Counted from the stretch's first letter, positions 47,977 to 57,618 are shown. The stretch is 64,000 bases of DNA from Bordetella sp. H567 (GCF_001704295.1 NZ_CP012334.1:4104084-4168083), one strand, 5' to 3'. The notes: a model not told the origin generated them from the letters alone. Made by a program: numbers and translations.

Positions 47977-49029
47977 ATGCGTTACAACACACTCGGCAGC
48001 ACCGGCCTGTTCGTGTCCGAACTGTGCCTGGGCACCATGACCTTCGGCGGCGAAGACGGCACCATGTGGGGGCAGATCGGCAACCTTGAGCAGAACGAGG
48101 TGGACCGGCTGGTCGGCGCCGCGCTGGACGCCGGCATCAATTTCATCGACACGGCCAACGTCTATTCGGGCGGTCGCTCCGAAATCCTCACCGGGCAGGC
48201 GCTGCGCAACCTGAACGTGCCACGCGAAAACGTCGTGGTCGCGTCCAAGGTAATGGGCGAAACCGGTACCCGTGGCATCAATTCCAGCGGCCTCTCGCGC
48301 TTCCATGTCATGGAAAGCGTGAAGGCCACGCTCAAACGCATGCAGCTGGACCACCTGGACCTGTACCAGGTGCATGGCTTCGACCCGGCCACGCCCATCG
48401 AGGAAACGCTGCGCGCGCTGGACACCCTGGTTCAGCATGGGCACGTGCGATACATCGGCGTATCGAACTGGGCCGCCTGGCAGATCATGAAAGCGCTGGG
48501 GATCTCTGAACGGCACGGCCTGGCGCGGTTCGAGTCCCTGCAGGCCTACTACACGATCGCCGGACGGGACCTGGAGCGTGAAGTCGTTCCCTTGCTGCGC
48601 AGCGAAGGCGTCGGGCTGATGGTATGGAGTCCGCTGGCCGGTGGGCTGCTCAGCGGCAAGTATGCCCGCGACCAGCAGGGTGAAAAAGGCAGCCGCCGCA
48701 CCACTTTTGATTTCCCGCCCGTGAACCGTGAGCGCGCCTTCGACTGCGTCGACGCCATGCGCGCGATCGCCGATGGGCACAAGGCATCGGTGGCGCAGAT
48801 CGCCCTGGCGTGGCTATTGCACCAGCCCGTCGTCACCACGGTAATTGTGGGCGCCAAGCGCATCGAGCAGCTGCAGGACAATATCGGCGCGGTGTCCATC
48901 AAGCTCAGCGACAGCGAACTGGCCACGCTGGCGGAAGTCAGCGCCCTGCCAGCGGAGTATCCGGGGTGGATGCTCGAGCGCCAGGGCGGCGCGCGCCGCC
49001 ACCTGCTGACGCACGGCACGCTGAACTGA
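47977..49029 (+). CDS. Aldo/keto reductase
   Basis: A 350-residue TIM-barrel oxidoreductase. The catalytic tetrad is visible: Asp and Tyr in FIDTANVYSGGRSE, Lys in VVASKVMG, His in DLYQVHGFDPA. NADPH-binding is in TVIVGAKRIEQLQDN. It reduces aldehydes or ketones with NADPH. The ATG at 47977 follows AGGAGCATTC. It is divergent from the AraC gene, its probable regulator. Confidence 0.93.
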   Translation: MRYNTLGSTGLFVSELCLGTMTFGGEDGTMWGQIGNLEQNEVDRLVGAALDAGINFIDTANVYSGGRSEILTGQALRNLNVPRENVVVASKVMGETGTRGINSSGLSRFHVMESVKATLKRMQLDHLDLYQVHGFDPATPIEETLRALDTLVQHGHVRYIGVSNWAAWQIMKALGISERHGLARFESLQAYYTIAGRDLEREVVPLLRSEGVGLMVWSPLAGGLLSGKYARDQQGEKGSRRTTFDFPPVNRERAFDCVDAMRAIADGHKASVAQIALAWLLHQPVVTTVIVGAKRIEQLQDNIGAVSIKLSDSELATLAEVSALPAEYPGWMLERQGGARRHLLTHGTLN

Positions 49030-49039
49030 TCGCCTTATG

Positions 49040-49061
49040 GCGCCCCCGCATACGGGGGCGC
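49040..49061 (+). terminator. GC-rich hairpin after the aldo/keto reductase gene
   Basis: GCGCCCCCG / CGGGGGCGC with a CATA loop forms a 9-bp stem 10 bp beyond the stop. No T-run follows, so it may be a weak or Rho-assisted terminator shared by convergent genes. Confidence 0.4.
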
Positions 49062-49094
49062 TGCGCCCTGTCCGCGGCGATCGCCGCGGAACAT

Positions 49095-49343
49095 TCAATA
49101 CACCGCGACAACCGGCGGTGTGACGACCGATATGGGATGTTCCAGCTTGTATCGTTCGAGCGCGCGCATGCCGGCCGCCGCGGCTTCCGACGCCGACTCG
49201 CATGCGTCGTCACTGGCCACCAGCGTCCCTTTGCCCTGCTCTTTCGACAGCGCGAGATAGATGGACCAGCCGAAGCCCGACGCGGTTTCGTCCACGTCCA
49301 GCGTCAGGCGATATCCCTCGCCCATCGTCATATAAAGTTCCAT
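49095..49343 (-). CDS. Small hypothetical protein, 82 aa
   Basis: An 82-residue acidic protein starting MELYMTMGEGYRLTLDVDET, with an amphipathic helix near the middle (SEAAAAGMRALERY) and a Pro/Val end. A GGGGAG Shine-Dalgarno site 4-5 nt before the ATG supports expression. No family is recognised; no signal peptide or membrane segment. It is convergent with the aldo/keto reductase gene. Confidence 0.6.
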   Translation of the reverse strand: MELYMTMGEGYRLTLDVDETASGFGWSIYLALSKEQGKGTLVASDDACESASEAAAAGMRALERYKLEHPISVVTPPVVAVY

Positions 49344-49490
49344 GTTCTCCCCTAAGCAATGCGGTTCTATAGCATGCGCCCGTCCCCGACCGGAACCCCG
49401 ACAACTCCCTGTTGACTTGTCGGCACGGTGCATCCTCATGTCCTCGAGGGCGCAAATACGCGTGCGCTAGCGTCCATCTCCGACCTCACG

Positions 49491-49518
49491 TTGTCAAGCG
49501 AACACGTCGCAATATGGT
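49491..49518 (+). promoter_or_regulatory. Candidate promoter of an intergenic transcript
   Basis: TTGTCA (49491-49496) and TATGGT (49513-49518) are 16 nt apart on the plus strand. The predicted start near 49525 lies 134 nt before a strong plus-strand terminator, with no protein gene between. Confidence 0.45.
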
Positions 49519-49524
49519 CATGCA

Positions 49525-49684
49525 CGACGCTGATTTTTCGTTTTCTTTCGAAACAATCCTGCGCGCCTCACGTTGATCAGGAGTGATAGCGTGATGGGTC
49601 GCTCGGCATTGCCCTTCATGCATGGGGTGATTTCGGGCGACCACACGTGCTTGTTTTGCCACGGCCTTCTGGCCGTGGCTTTTT
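49525..49684 (+). ncRNA. Candidate orphan small RNA (about 160 nt)
   Basis: A promoter-like element and a strong terminator bracket a stretch without a convincing gene. The 5' part is AT-rich and contains TTTCTTTCGAAACAA, an imperfect palindrome; the 3' end is a GC hairpin plus U-run, typical of Hfq-type sRNAs. A short frame (GTG near 49591) could encode a roughly 35-residue peptide, which is unsupported. The BvgA-like gene begins about 290 bp downstream. Confidence 0.4.
49658..49684 (+). terminator. Rho-independent terminator of the intergenic transcript
   Basis: Nine-base arms GCCACGGCC / GGCCGTGGC (49658-49666, 49671-49679, loop TTCT) are followed by five T. No coding gene precedes it on the plus strand for over 600 bp. 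Confidence 0.9.
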
Positions 49685-49971
49685 CATGCCGCCTCCGCAG
49701 CCTTTTGCAACTAGTCGCAATAAGTAGCTGTTCTGCAACGAGGCCGCCGTCCCCCAGGTGCCATGAGTGCACCTCCCTCCGTATACTTTGCCGCGCTTTC
49801 CCCCCTGGGCCACCGTCCACCACGCCGTCGCCGTCGCCGCGTGCGACGCCCCCATGCAGGCCAGGACGCGCTATGCCGTGACGGGCGACATGCCGCGCAG
49901 CCCGCCGATTCCGCCGGCCCCTGAGCGGCGACGCGCGGCCCGGGATTACCGCGATCGAAGATGAGGTTCAA

Positions 49972-50613
49972 GTGCAAAGAGTAGGAAGCGTCGTGATCGT
50001 TGACGATCACCCCATGATCCGTTTCGCGGTCAGGACCATACTGGAACAGAACGGCTGGGACGTCGTGGCGGAAGTATCGACGGGCGTCGACGCATTGAGC
50101 GCGGCGCGCGAGCATCGCCCCGACCTGATCGTGCTGGACATCGGCATTCCGAAGATGGACGGCCTGATGGTGATCAGCCGGCTGCGCGCCGACGGGCGCG
50201 ACCACAAGCCGGGCATCGTGGTCCTGACCGCGCAGAATCCTGATCACCTGGCGGCGCGCTGCCTGCACGCGGGTGCCTCGGGCTTCGTCTACAAGGGCAA
50301 GGAGCTGCTGGAACTGGTCAGCGCGGCGAAGGCGGTGTTGCAGGGCAACACGTACTTTCCCACCGTGGCCCTGCATCCCAGCGGCGAACGCGGCACGGCG
50401 ATGAGCGAAGCCGCCCTCATCGAGCAATTGTCGGATCGCGAACTGGTGGTGCTGCAGCACCTTGCGCGTGGCGCGTTGAACAAGACCATCGCGGCCACGC
50501 TCATGCTGAGCGAGAAAACGGTCAGCACCTACAAGAGCAGGCTCCAGGAAAAACTCAACGCCGCCACGCTCCTTGAGCTGACCGATATCGCCCGCCGCAA
50601 CGGCCTGGTGTAA
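49972..50613 (+). CDS. BvgA-like NarL/FixJ-family response regulator
   Basis: A 213-residue regulator. The receiver has DDH, phospho-acceptor Asp56 in LIVLDIGIPKMDG and Lys in GFVYKGKELLE; the LuxR-type HTH lies at about residues 148-205 (LSDRELVVLQHLARGALNKT, LSEKTVSTYKSRLQEKLNA). Resemblance to B. pertussis BvgA is high along the whole length: VVLDIGIPK, the YFP segment and the TVSTYK-R-LQ-KLNA helix. The GTG start (49972) is supported by GAGG 5 nt upstream. The kinase gene follows 4 nt later. Confidence 0.9.
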   Translation: MQRVGSVVIVDDHPMIRFAVRTILEQNGWDVVAEVSTGVDALSAAREHRPDLIVLDIGIPKMDGLMVISRLRADGRDHKPGIVVLTAQNPDHLAARCLHAGASGFVYKGKELLELVSAAKAVLQGNTYFPTVALHPSGERGTAMSEAALIEQLSDRELVVLQHLARGALNKTIAATLMLSEKTVSTYKSRLQEKLNAATLLELTDIARRNGLV

Positions 50614-50617
50614 CGGC

Positions 50618-52432
50618 ATGCGCGGTGCCATGCTCAGCCGGGCCGCGTGGATCTCGGTTTTCCTGCTGCTGACATGCCGCGCCGATGCGGGGCAGGTACA
50701 GTATGGAGACGACAGCGGCGCCGCATGGATCGGCGCGCTGCTGCAAGAGCAGTGGATGCTGCTCGATCCCGTGCTGGGGGCAAGCATGCTGGCCGGCACG
50801 ATGCTGGCGGGCTGGAACAGCCATCTGCGCCGGCAGATCGCGCGGCGGCAGCGCCGCGAACATGCCCTGCAGGCCGCGGCCCGCTCCGCGGAATCGGCAT
50901 GCCGCGCCAAGAGCGATTTCCTCGCCATCGCCAGCCATGAAATCCGCACGCCGCTGCATGCCGTGGCCGGCATGCTGGAGCTGGGCCTGCAGGAAGCGGC
51001 GGCCGGACAGGATGTCCAGGATCACCTGCGCGTCGCGCATGGCGCGGCGCAGGGGCTGCTGGATCTGGTCCGCGACATCCTGGACCTGGACAAAATGGAT
51101 CGGGGCAAACTGGAGCTGTTGCCGCAGCGCGCGAATCTGCGCGTGCTGGCCGAATCGGCGGTCCAGCTCTTCCACGGCATGGCCCGCGACAAGGGCTTGG
51201 CGCTACGCTTCGAGGTGGACCAGGATGCCGATGCCGACGTCATGGTGGACGCCATGCGCTTCAGGCAGATTCTTTCCAATCTGCTGAGCAACGCGGTGAA
51301 ATTCACCGAGACGGGCCACGTGGCGGTAAGCCTGCGCGCCCGCCGGACGGGCGTTGGCCGCCTCGCGGCAACGGTGACGGTCACGGACACGGGGATGGGC
51401 ATCAGCACGGCCGACCAGCAAAAGTTGTTCGCTCCCTACACCCAGACACGGGAAGGGGCGCGCGTCCACGGCGGCAGCGGCCTGGGGCTGAGCATCGCGC
51501 GGCGGCTCGCCGCGCTGATGGGCGGCACGCTGCGATTGCAAAGTGCGCCGGGCCAGGGCTGCACGGTAAGTTTCGACTTCGATGCGGAGATCCTGCCCGC
51601 CCCTGCCGGCGCATTGGATGCGTGCCGGCCAGGCATGGGCACCGACGCGCCGCTGCAGATACTGGCGGTGGATGACAATGCCCCCAGCCGCGTGCTGCTG
51701 CGCAAGCAGCTGGAGCACCTGGGCCACCGCGTCGTGCAAGCCAACAGCGGCAAGGCCGGATGGCGGCTATGGCGCGCGGGCGCGTACGACGTGGTCATCA
51801 CCGACTGCAATATGGCGGGCGGCAGCGGCTACGCCCTGGCGCGCCGCATCCGCGAGGCGGAGGCCGCGCAGGGCACCGGCCCGTGCACCGTATGGGCCTA
51901 TACCGCAAGCGCCCGCCAGGACGAGACCGACCGTTGCATGGAGGCCGGCATGGACGCCTGTCTGTTCAAGCCCCTGGGCCTGGCGGCACTGCAGCAGCGG
52001 CTGTGCGGACTGCGCCAGGGCCCCGCGCGGCTACGCGCGGCCTGGCGGCAAGGCCTGCGTTTCGATCCTGGCGCGATCGAGTCCCTGGCCGCCGGCGACG
52101 GCGCCATTGCCGACCGTTTTCTGCAAGCGCTATCCGAGACCAGCGAACAGGATGCCGCCGCCCTGAGCGATGCCTTGGCGGCCGCCGACGGTAGCGCGGC
52201 AAGCGAGGTCCTGCATGCCGTGAATGGCGTGGCGCGCATGATAGGGGCCACGCCATTGGCGGACGCGTGCGTGGCCGCGCAGCATGCCCTGGCGCGTGAC
52301 GGGTTTGCGGCGTCAGCCCACGCGTGCCACGCCGCGCAGCAGGAGCTCGCCCTGCTGACGCGTTCGGTGCGCGCGTGGACCGAGCCTCCGCACGGCGCCG
52401 CTCCGCGTGGGCGGCTCGCGCTTCAGGCCTGA
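50618..52432 (+). CDS. BvgS-like hybrid histidine kinase lacking periplasmic Venus-flytrap domains
   Basis: A 604-residue hybrid kinase. A hydrophobic N-terminus (9-24) and one helix (about 51-66) are followed by an Arg-rich coiled stretch. Then come HisKA with SHEIRTPLHAV (His107), the HATPase (VMVDAMRFRQILSNLLSNAV, GGSGLGLSIARRLA), a receiver (345-462, phospho-Asp396 in VVITDCNMAGG) and an Hpt domain (His533 in LHAVNG). BvgS is about 1,238 aa with two periplasmic Venus-flytrap domains and a PAS; here only about 25 residues lie outside the membrane and no PAS is seen. The Hpt lysine after the His (usual HxxKG) is Asn. Confidence 0.92.
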   Translation: MRGAMLSRAAWISVFLLLTCRADAGQVQYGDDSGAAWIGALLQEQWMLLDPVLGASMLAGTMLAGWNSHLRRQIARRQRREHALQAAARSAESACRAKSDFLAIASHEIRTPLHAVAGMLELGLQEAAAGQDVQDHLRVAHGAAQGLLDLVRDILDLDKMDRGKLELLPQRANLRVLAESAVQLFHGMARDKGLALRFEVDQDADADVMVDAMRFRQILSNLLSNAVKFTETGHVAVSLRARRTGVGRLAATVTVTDTGMGISTADQQKLFAPYTQTREGARVHGGSGLGLSIARRLAALMGGTLRLQSAPGQGCTVSFDFDAEILPAPAGALDACRPGMGTDAPLQILAVDDNAPSRVLLRKQLEHLGHRVVQANSGKAGWRLWRAGAYDVVITDCNMAGGSGYALARRIREAEAAQGTGPCTVWAYTASARQDETDRCMEAGMDACLFKPLGLAALQQRLCGLRQGPARLRAAWRQGLRFDPGAIESLAAGDGAIADRFLQALSETSEQDAAALSDALAAADGSAASEVLHAVNGVARMIGATPLADACVAAQHALARDGFAASAHACHAAQQELALLTRSVRAWTEPPHGAAPRGRLALQA

Positions 52433-53607
52433 TCGCCCAGCAGCGCCGCCGGCACGAACACCGTGCCCGCCATCAGGCGCCGCGCGCTGCGGCTCAGCGT
52501 GACCTTGGTAACCTCCCAATGGCCTTCCTGCTGCCGCGCCTGCGCGCCGACGCGCAGGCGGCCCGACGCATGCCCGAAACACAAGGCATCGCGCGCGCCG
52601 CCCAGGAGACGGCTGACGATGGTGCCCGGCACCGCCGCCGCGGCGGCAATGGCCACGGCGCCCGTGCCGGTCATCGCATGATGCAGCTGCCCCATCGACA
52701 TGATGCGCGCGGCGATGTCGATTGCCGCCGCGTCGACCGCGCTGCCGCTGGACGCCACATAGCTGGCCGGCGGGCCGAAGAAGGCCAGCTTGGGGGTGTG
52801 CTGGCGCGTGGCGGTGGCCTCTTCCGCCGTGCGGGCCGCGCCCATGGCCACGGCCGCGTGCGCGCGTATCAGCTCCATGCGCGCGAGCAAAGGCGCATCG
52901 CCATTGATGCGGGCCTGCGATTCGGTACCGGTCAGGCCCAGCGCCGCGGCGTCCACCAGCACCGCCGGATTGCCCGCATCGATCAGCGTGGCTTCGATCG
53001 ACCCGACGCCGGGTACCGACAGTTCATCGATGGCGCGGCCGGTGGGGAACATGCCCCCGCCCTGCGCATCGCCGCCGGCCCCGGGATCGAGGAAGGTCAG
53101 CGGGATCTCGGCCGCGGGGAAAGTCACGCCGTCCAGTTCGAAATCGCCCAGCTCCTGCACCTGTCCATCGCGCATCGGCACTTGCGCGATGATGCGGCGC
53201 TGGATATTTGCCTGCCAGATGCGGATGGTGGCCACGCCATCCGCGGGCGCCTGCACGAGCCCGCGATGAATCGCGAAAGGCCCGACCGCCGCGGTGAGGT
53301 TGCCGCAGTTGCCGCTCCAGTCGACCAGCGGCTGGCCGATGGCGACCTGGCCGAACCAGTAATCGACGTCACAATCGGGCCGCGCGCTTTTACCCACTAT
53401 CACAACCTTGCTGGTGCTGGACGTCGCGGCCCCCATGCCATCGATCTGCTTGCCGTAGGGGTCGGGGCTGCCCGCCACCCGCAACAGCACGGCGTCGCGC
53501 CGCGCCGCATCCGCGGGCAGGTCCTGCGGAAGAAAAAACACGCCCTTGCTGGTGCCGCCCCGCATGTACAACGCGGGAATCTCTATCTGTCTGCCTGAGG
53601 TATTCAT
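52423..53607 (-). CDS. PrpF-family isomerase/epimerase (methylaconitate isomerase-like)
   Basis: A 394-residue protein. The N-terminus [17 protein letters not shown] and later [20 protein letters not shown] with the conserved cysteine, plus [12 protein letters not shown], are typical of PrpF (diaminopimelate-epimerase-like fold). PrpF isomerises 2-methylaconitate in the methylcitrate cycle, but related proteins act on other aconitate-like acids, and no prpC, prpD or acnD is nearby. It overlaps the kinase 3' end by 10 bp on the opposite strand. Start ATG 53607 or ATG 53613. Confidence 0.85.
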   Translation of the reverse strand: MNTSGRQIEIPALYMRGGTSKGVFFLPQDLPADAARRDAVLLRVAGSPDPYGKQIDGMGAATSSTSKVVIVGKSARPDCDVDYWFGQVAIGQPLVDWSGNCGNLTAAVGPFAIHRGLVQAPADGVATIRIWQANIQRRIIAQVPMRDGQVQELGDFELDGVTFPAAEIPLTFLDPGAGGDAQGGGMFPTGRAIDELSVPGVGSIEATLIDAGNPAVLVDAAALGLTGTESQARINGDAPLLARMELIRAHAAVAMGAARTAEEATATRQHTPKLAFFGPPASYVASSGSAVDAAAIDIAARIMSMGQLHHAMTGTGAVAIAAAAAVPGTIVSRLLGGARDALCFGHASGRLRVGAQARQQEGHWEVTKVTLSRSARRLMAGTVFVPAALLGDQA

Positions 53608-53759
53608 CCACATTCCAATCGAAACAGCCACGCCGATGGCGGGGGCGCACGGTAACAGGGCTTGCCAGGACCGCGCTGCGGCGGCACGATGTTACCGCCC
53701 ACCGCGGCTTCGATGAAAGCCCACGGCGGCGGCATACCCCTTGCAGAGGAGCCGGTACG

Positions 53760-56159
53760 ATGACGCCATCCCAACCCCCGGTGCAGGTGACGCGCGACAC
53801 GCCGCTGAGCGACGAGGAACTGCACGGCATGCACGCCTATTGGCGCGCCTGCAACTATCTCGCCGTCGGAATGATCTACCTGCGTGCCAACCCCCTGCTG
53901 CGCGAGCCGCTGAAGGCCGAACACATCAAGCGCCGCCTGCTGGGACATTGGGGGTCCGACCCCGGCCAATCGTTCACGCTGGTCCACTTGAACCGCGTCA
54001 TCCGCCAACGCGATATGAACGTCATGTTCATCTCGGGGCCGGGGCACGGCGCCCCCGCCACGCTGGCGCACGCCTATCTGGAAGGCCACTACAGCGAAGT
54101 CTATCCGGACCGCGGCCAGGACGAAGCAGGCATGCAGCGCTTCTTCAAGCTGTTCTCCTTTCCCGGGGGCATCGGTTCGCATTGCACACCGGAAACACCG
54201 GGCTCCATCCACGAAGGCGGCGAACTCGGGTACAGCCTGTCGCACGGCTACGGCGCGGTCTTCGACAACCCGGACCTGATCGCGGCCGTCATGATCGGCG
54301 ACGGCGAAGCGGAAACCGGGCCGCTGGCGACCTCCTGGCATTCCAACAAATTCCTCAACCCGGCGCGCGACGGCGCCGTCCTGCCTGTCCTGCACCTGAA
54401 CGGATACAAGATCGCCAATCCCACCATCCTGGCGCGCATTCCGCGCCAGGAACTTGAAGCCCTGCTGACCGGCTATGGCCATCGTCCCTATTTCGTCGAA
54501 GGCGACGAACCGGAGGCCATGCATCATGCGATGGCCATCGCGATGGATCGCTGCTTCGACGAGATCGAAGCCATCCAGCGCCGTGCCCGGGAAGAAGGCA
54601 AGCTGGAACGACCGCGCTGGCCCATGATCGTGCTGCGCTCGCCCAAGGGTTGGACGGGCCCGGAGACCGTGGACGGCCATCGCGTGGCGGGCTACTGGCG
54701 CGCGCACCAGGTGCCGGTGGCCGATCCGGTCACCAATCCCGGCAACCTGAAGGTGGTCGAGGACTGGATGCGCAGCTATCGTCCCGAGGAACTCTTCGAC
54801 GACCACGGCGCGCCCATGGCCTTCCTGCGCCAGCTGGCGCCCGAAGGCGAGCGGCGCATCAGCGCGAACCCGCATGCCAATGGCGGCTTGCTATGCAAGC
54901 CCCTGGACCTGCCGGACTTTCGTGATTACGCCGTCGATGTCGCCACGCCGGCCTCGTCCTATCTGTCGCCCACCGCGGTGTTGGGGAAATTCCTGCGCGA
55001 TGTCATGGCGCGCAACATGCACAGCTTTCGCCTGTTCGGCCCCGACGAGACCGCCAGCAACAAGCTGACGGCCGTGTATGAAGCCTCGCCCAAGACCTGG
55101 ATGGCGGAGATGCTGCCGGTGGACCAGGACGGCGGCGAACTGGCCCCCGATGGCCGCGTGATGGAAATGCTCAGCGAGCACACGCTGGAAGGCTGGCTCG
55201 AGGGCTATGTCCTGACCGGCCGCCACGGTTTTTTCGCGACCTACGAAGCCTTCGTCCACGTCATCGACTCCATGTTCAACCAGCACGCCAAATGGCTGGA
55301 AAAGGCCAAGCTGGAATTGAGCTGGCGCGCGCCGATCCCGTCGATCAATCTACTGATCACATCGCTGGTCTGGCGTCAGGATCACAACGGCTTCACGCAC
55401 CAGGACCCTGGCTTCCTGGACGTCGTGTGCAACAAGAGCCCGGAGGTCGTGCGCGTCTACCTGCCGCCGGACGCGAACTGCCTGCTCAGCGTCGCGGACC
55501 ACTGCCTGCGCACGCGCGATTACGTCAACGTCATCGTGGCGGACAAGCAGCCCCATTTGCAGTACCTGGACCGCGACGCGGCCATCCGGCATTGCACCAA
55601 GGGCATCGGCATCTGGGATTGGGCATCGACGGATCACGGCAGCGAGCCGGACCTGGTGGTCGCGTGCGCGGGCGACGTCGCGACGATGGAAGCCCTGGCG
55701 GCGGTGCAGATCCTGAAAGACAAGTTTTCCGGCTTGAAGATCCGCTTCGTCAATGTCGTCGATCTCTTCCGGCTGATGCCGGATACCGACCATCCGCATG
55801 GACTGTCCGATCCCGATTTCGATACGCTGTTCACGGCCGACCGGCCCGTCATCTTCAATTTCCATTCCTATGCGACGCTGGTGCACAAGCTGACCTATCG
55901 CCGCCACAACCATGACAACATCCACGTGCATGGCTATCAGGAACAGGGCAGCATCAACACCCCCTTCGAACTGGCCATGCTGAACCAGATCGACCGATTC
56001 CACCTGGCCATCAACGCCATCGACCGCGTCCCGGCGTTGCAGGCCAGCGGTGCGCACGTCAAGGAGTGGCTGCGCGACCAGATCATCATCCACATGGACT
56101 ACGCGCATACCGAAGGCACGGACCGCGACGACATCCGCGACTGGATGTGGACCGCCTGA
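53760..56159 (+). CDS. xfp: Phosphoketolase (xylulose-5-P/fructose-6-P)
   Basis: A 799-residue TPP enzyme that splits xylulose-5-phosphate or fructose-6-phosphate to acetyl-phosphate plus a sugar phosphate. It has the family motifs [20 protein letters not shown], the TPP/Mg motif [40 protein letters not shown] and the C-terminal [18 protein letters not shown]. Full length (about 790 aa). It is followed 34 bp later by ackA, which can use its acetyl-phosphate to make ATP. Divergent from the PrpF gene (152 bp). Confidence 0.97.
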   Translation: MTPSQPPVQVTRDTPLSDEELHGMHAYWRACNYLAVGMIYLRANPLLREPLKAEHIKRRLLGHWGSDPGQSFTLVHLNRVIRQRDMNVMFISGPGHGAPATLAHAYLEGHYSEVYPDRGQDEAGMQRFFKLFSFPGGIGSHCTPETPGSIHEGGELGYSLSHGYGAVFDNPDLIAAVMIGDGEAETGPLATSWHSNKFLNPARDGAVLPVLHLNGYKIANPTILARIPRQELEALLTGYGHRPYFVEGDEPEAMHHAMAIAMDRCFDEIEAIQRRAREEGKLERPRWPMIVLRSPKGWTGPETVDGHRVAGYWRAHQVPVADPVTNPGNLKVVEDWMRSYRPEELFDDHGAPMAFLRQLAPEGERRISANPHANGGLLCKPLDLPDFRDYAVDVATPASSYLSPTAVLGKFLRDVMARNMHSFRLFGPDETASNKLTAVYEASPKTWMAEMLPVDQDGGELAPDGRVMEMLSEHTLEGWLEGYVLTGRHGFFATYEAFVHVIDSMFNQHAKWLEKAKLELSWRAPIPSINLLITSLVWRQDHNGFTHQDPGFLDVVCNKSPEVVRVYLPPDANCLLSVADHCLRTRDYVNVIVADKQPHLQYLDRDAAIRHCTKGIGIWDWASTDHGSEPDLVVACAGDVATMEALAAVQILKDKFSGLKIRFVNVVDLFRLMPDTDHPHGLSDPDFDTLFTADRPVIFNFHSYATLVHKLTYRRHNHDNIHVHGYQEQGSINTPFELAMLNQIDRFHLAINAIDRVPALQASGAHVKEWLRDQIIIHMDYAHTEGTDRDDIRDWMWTA

Positions 56160-56193
56160 CGCCCATGATATTGATTGCAGCGAGGCCGCGGCC

Positions 56194-57339
56194 ATGACCG
56201 TCGACGCGTCGTCCATCCTGGTATTGAACAGCGGATCCTCGTCGCTGAAATTCGCGCTGTTCCGGCCCTCGGGCAATGACGAGGTGGCCGTCGCCGAAGG
56301 CGCCGCGCACAACGTCGGCCGCCGCAACGGCCGCCTGCGCATCCAGGACTCCCACGGCAAGGTACTGGCCGAACAGAATCGCGACATGCCGACGCAGGCG
56401 CACGCGCTGGACATCCTGGCGCGCACGCTGGCCGACGTGGGCCTGGGCGCGCCGGCGGCCGTGGGCCACCGGATCGTGCATGGCGGCCCGCATCTGCGCA
56501 CGCACCAGGCCTTGACGCCGCGCGTGCTCGAACAGTTGCGCGGCGCGGTGCATTTCGCCCCGCTGCACATTCCCGTGGCACTGGAACTGGTCGAGCGCGC
56601 CTGTGCGCGATGGCCGGATGCCGCGCAATACGCCTGCTTCGACACGGCGTTCCATCGGACCATGCCGCCCAGGGCCTCGCGCTTGCCGATACCGGCCCGC
56701 TACGCGGACGCGGGCATGGCGCGCTACGGCTTTCATGGGCTGTCGTATGAATCGCTGGTGCGCCGCCTGGGCCCGGATCTGCCGGCGCGCGCCGTCTTCG
56801 CGCATCTGGGCAACGGCGCGAGCCTGTGCGCGGTCCTGAACGGCGAATCGATCGACACCTCGATGGGCATGACTCCCGCCGGCGGGATCCCCATGGGGTC
56901 GCGCACCGGCGACCTGGATCCCGGCGTCGTCCTGTACCTGATGCGCACCGAGGATCTGCACGCGGATGAACTGGAAACCCTGCTCAACCGTGAAAGCGGG
57001 CTGGCCGGCATCGCCGACGGCGAAAACGATATGCAGGCCCTGCTCGCGCGCTGCGGCGCGGGCGATGCACACGCCGCGCTGGCGGTGGACATCTTCGCGA
57101 CATCGGTACGCAAGCAGATCGGCGCGTACGCCGCGCTGATGGGCGGAATCGATCTCCTGGTGTTCACCGGCGGCATCGGCGAGCATAGCGCCGAAGTCCG
57201 CCGCCGCATCGTGTCCGGCCTGGACTTCCTGGGCATCGGGCCCGCCGTGCCGGGGCCCGGCGTCATGGTGGTGCCGACCGAAGAGGAGCGCCAGATGGCG
57301 CGGCACTGCCGCGCGCTGATGCAGGGCGAAGCGACCTGA
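56194..57339 (+). CDS. ackA: Acetate kinase
   Basis: A 381-residue ASKHA enzyme. Motifs: LVLNSGSSSLKFALF, FDTAFHRTMPPRAS with the catalytic Asp, RYGFHGLSYES, HLGNGASLCAVLNGESIDTS, GGIPMGSRTGDLDPG and FTGGIGEHSAEVRR. It interconverts acetyl-phosphate + ADP with acetate + ATP, and here follows phosphoketolase, its acetyl-phosphate source. It is slightly shorter than E. coli AckA (400 aa). No phosphotransacetylase gene is adjacent. Confidence 0.97.
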   Translation: MTVDASSILVLNSGSSSLKFALFRPSGNDEVAVAEGAAHNVGRRNGRLRIQDSHGKVLAEQNRDMPTQAHALDILARTLADVGLGAPAAVGHRIVHGGPHLRTHQALTPRVLEQLRGAVHFAPLHIPVALELVERACARWPDAAQYACFDTAFHRTMPPRASRLPIPARYADAGMARYGFHGLSYESLVRRLGPDLPARAVFAHLGNGASLCAVLNGESIDTSMGMTPAGGIPMGSRTGDLDPGVVLYLMRTEDLHADELETLLNRESGLAGIADGENDMQALLARCGAGDAHAALAVDIFATSVRKQIGAYAALMGGIDLLVFTGGIGEHSAEVRRRIVSGLDFLGIGPAVPGPGVMVVPTEEERQMARHCRALMQGEAT

Positions 57340-57398
57340 ACACAGGCATGCGATGTGCTGCACCGGACGCGTGTTTTCTCTTTCGAAGGAGCGCGAAT

Positions 57399-57581
57399 AT
57401 GACCCATCCGCAGAACGAACCGGCCGACAAGCAGGCAGACGACCGGTCCCGCGAGACCCAGCGCAGCCACGGCGACGAACAGCACCGCACCAAGAAAGAC
57501 GGCCATACCAGCCAGATCGGCACGGGCGCCGACCAGAACAGCAGCCGCCAGCAAGGCCCCGGCTCGCGCCGCCACCCCTGA
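57399..57581 (+). CDS. Small disordered hydrophilic protein, 60 aa
   Basis: A 60-residue product made almost entirely of Gln, Asp, Glu, Arg, His, Lys, Ser and Gly, with no hydrophobic core (MTHPQNEPADKQADDRSRET begins it). AAGGAG 7 nt before the ATG is a strong Shine-Dalgarno site, and the frame lies between ackA and cydA on the same strand, so it is probably expressed with that cluster. It may be a hydrophilin-type stress protein; no family assigned. Confidence 0.6.
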   Translation: MTHPQNEPADKQADDRSRETQRSHGDEQHRTKKDGHTSQIGTGADQNSSRQQGPGSRRHP

Positions 57582-57595
57582 ACCCGGTGCGCCAT

Positions 57596-57618
57596 CGCGG
57601 CGGAACGATGCCGCCGCG
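57596..57618 (+). terminator. GC-rich hairpin between the small ORF and cydA
   Basis: CGCGGCGG / CCGCCGCG form an 8-bp perfect stem with loop AACGATG, 15 bp after the small gene. No T-run follows; it could be a weak terminator, a processing site or part of the cydA leader. Confidence 0.3.

Noticed and set aside
49518..49971. Peptide-coding frames antisense in the 49.5-49.97 kb gap
   Set aside because: They lack ribosome sites and overlap a strong plus-strand terminator; composition is not protein-like.
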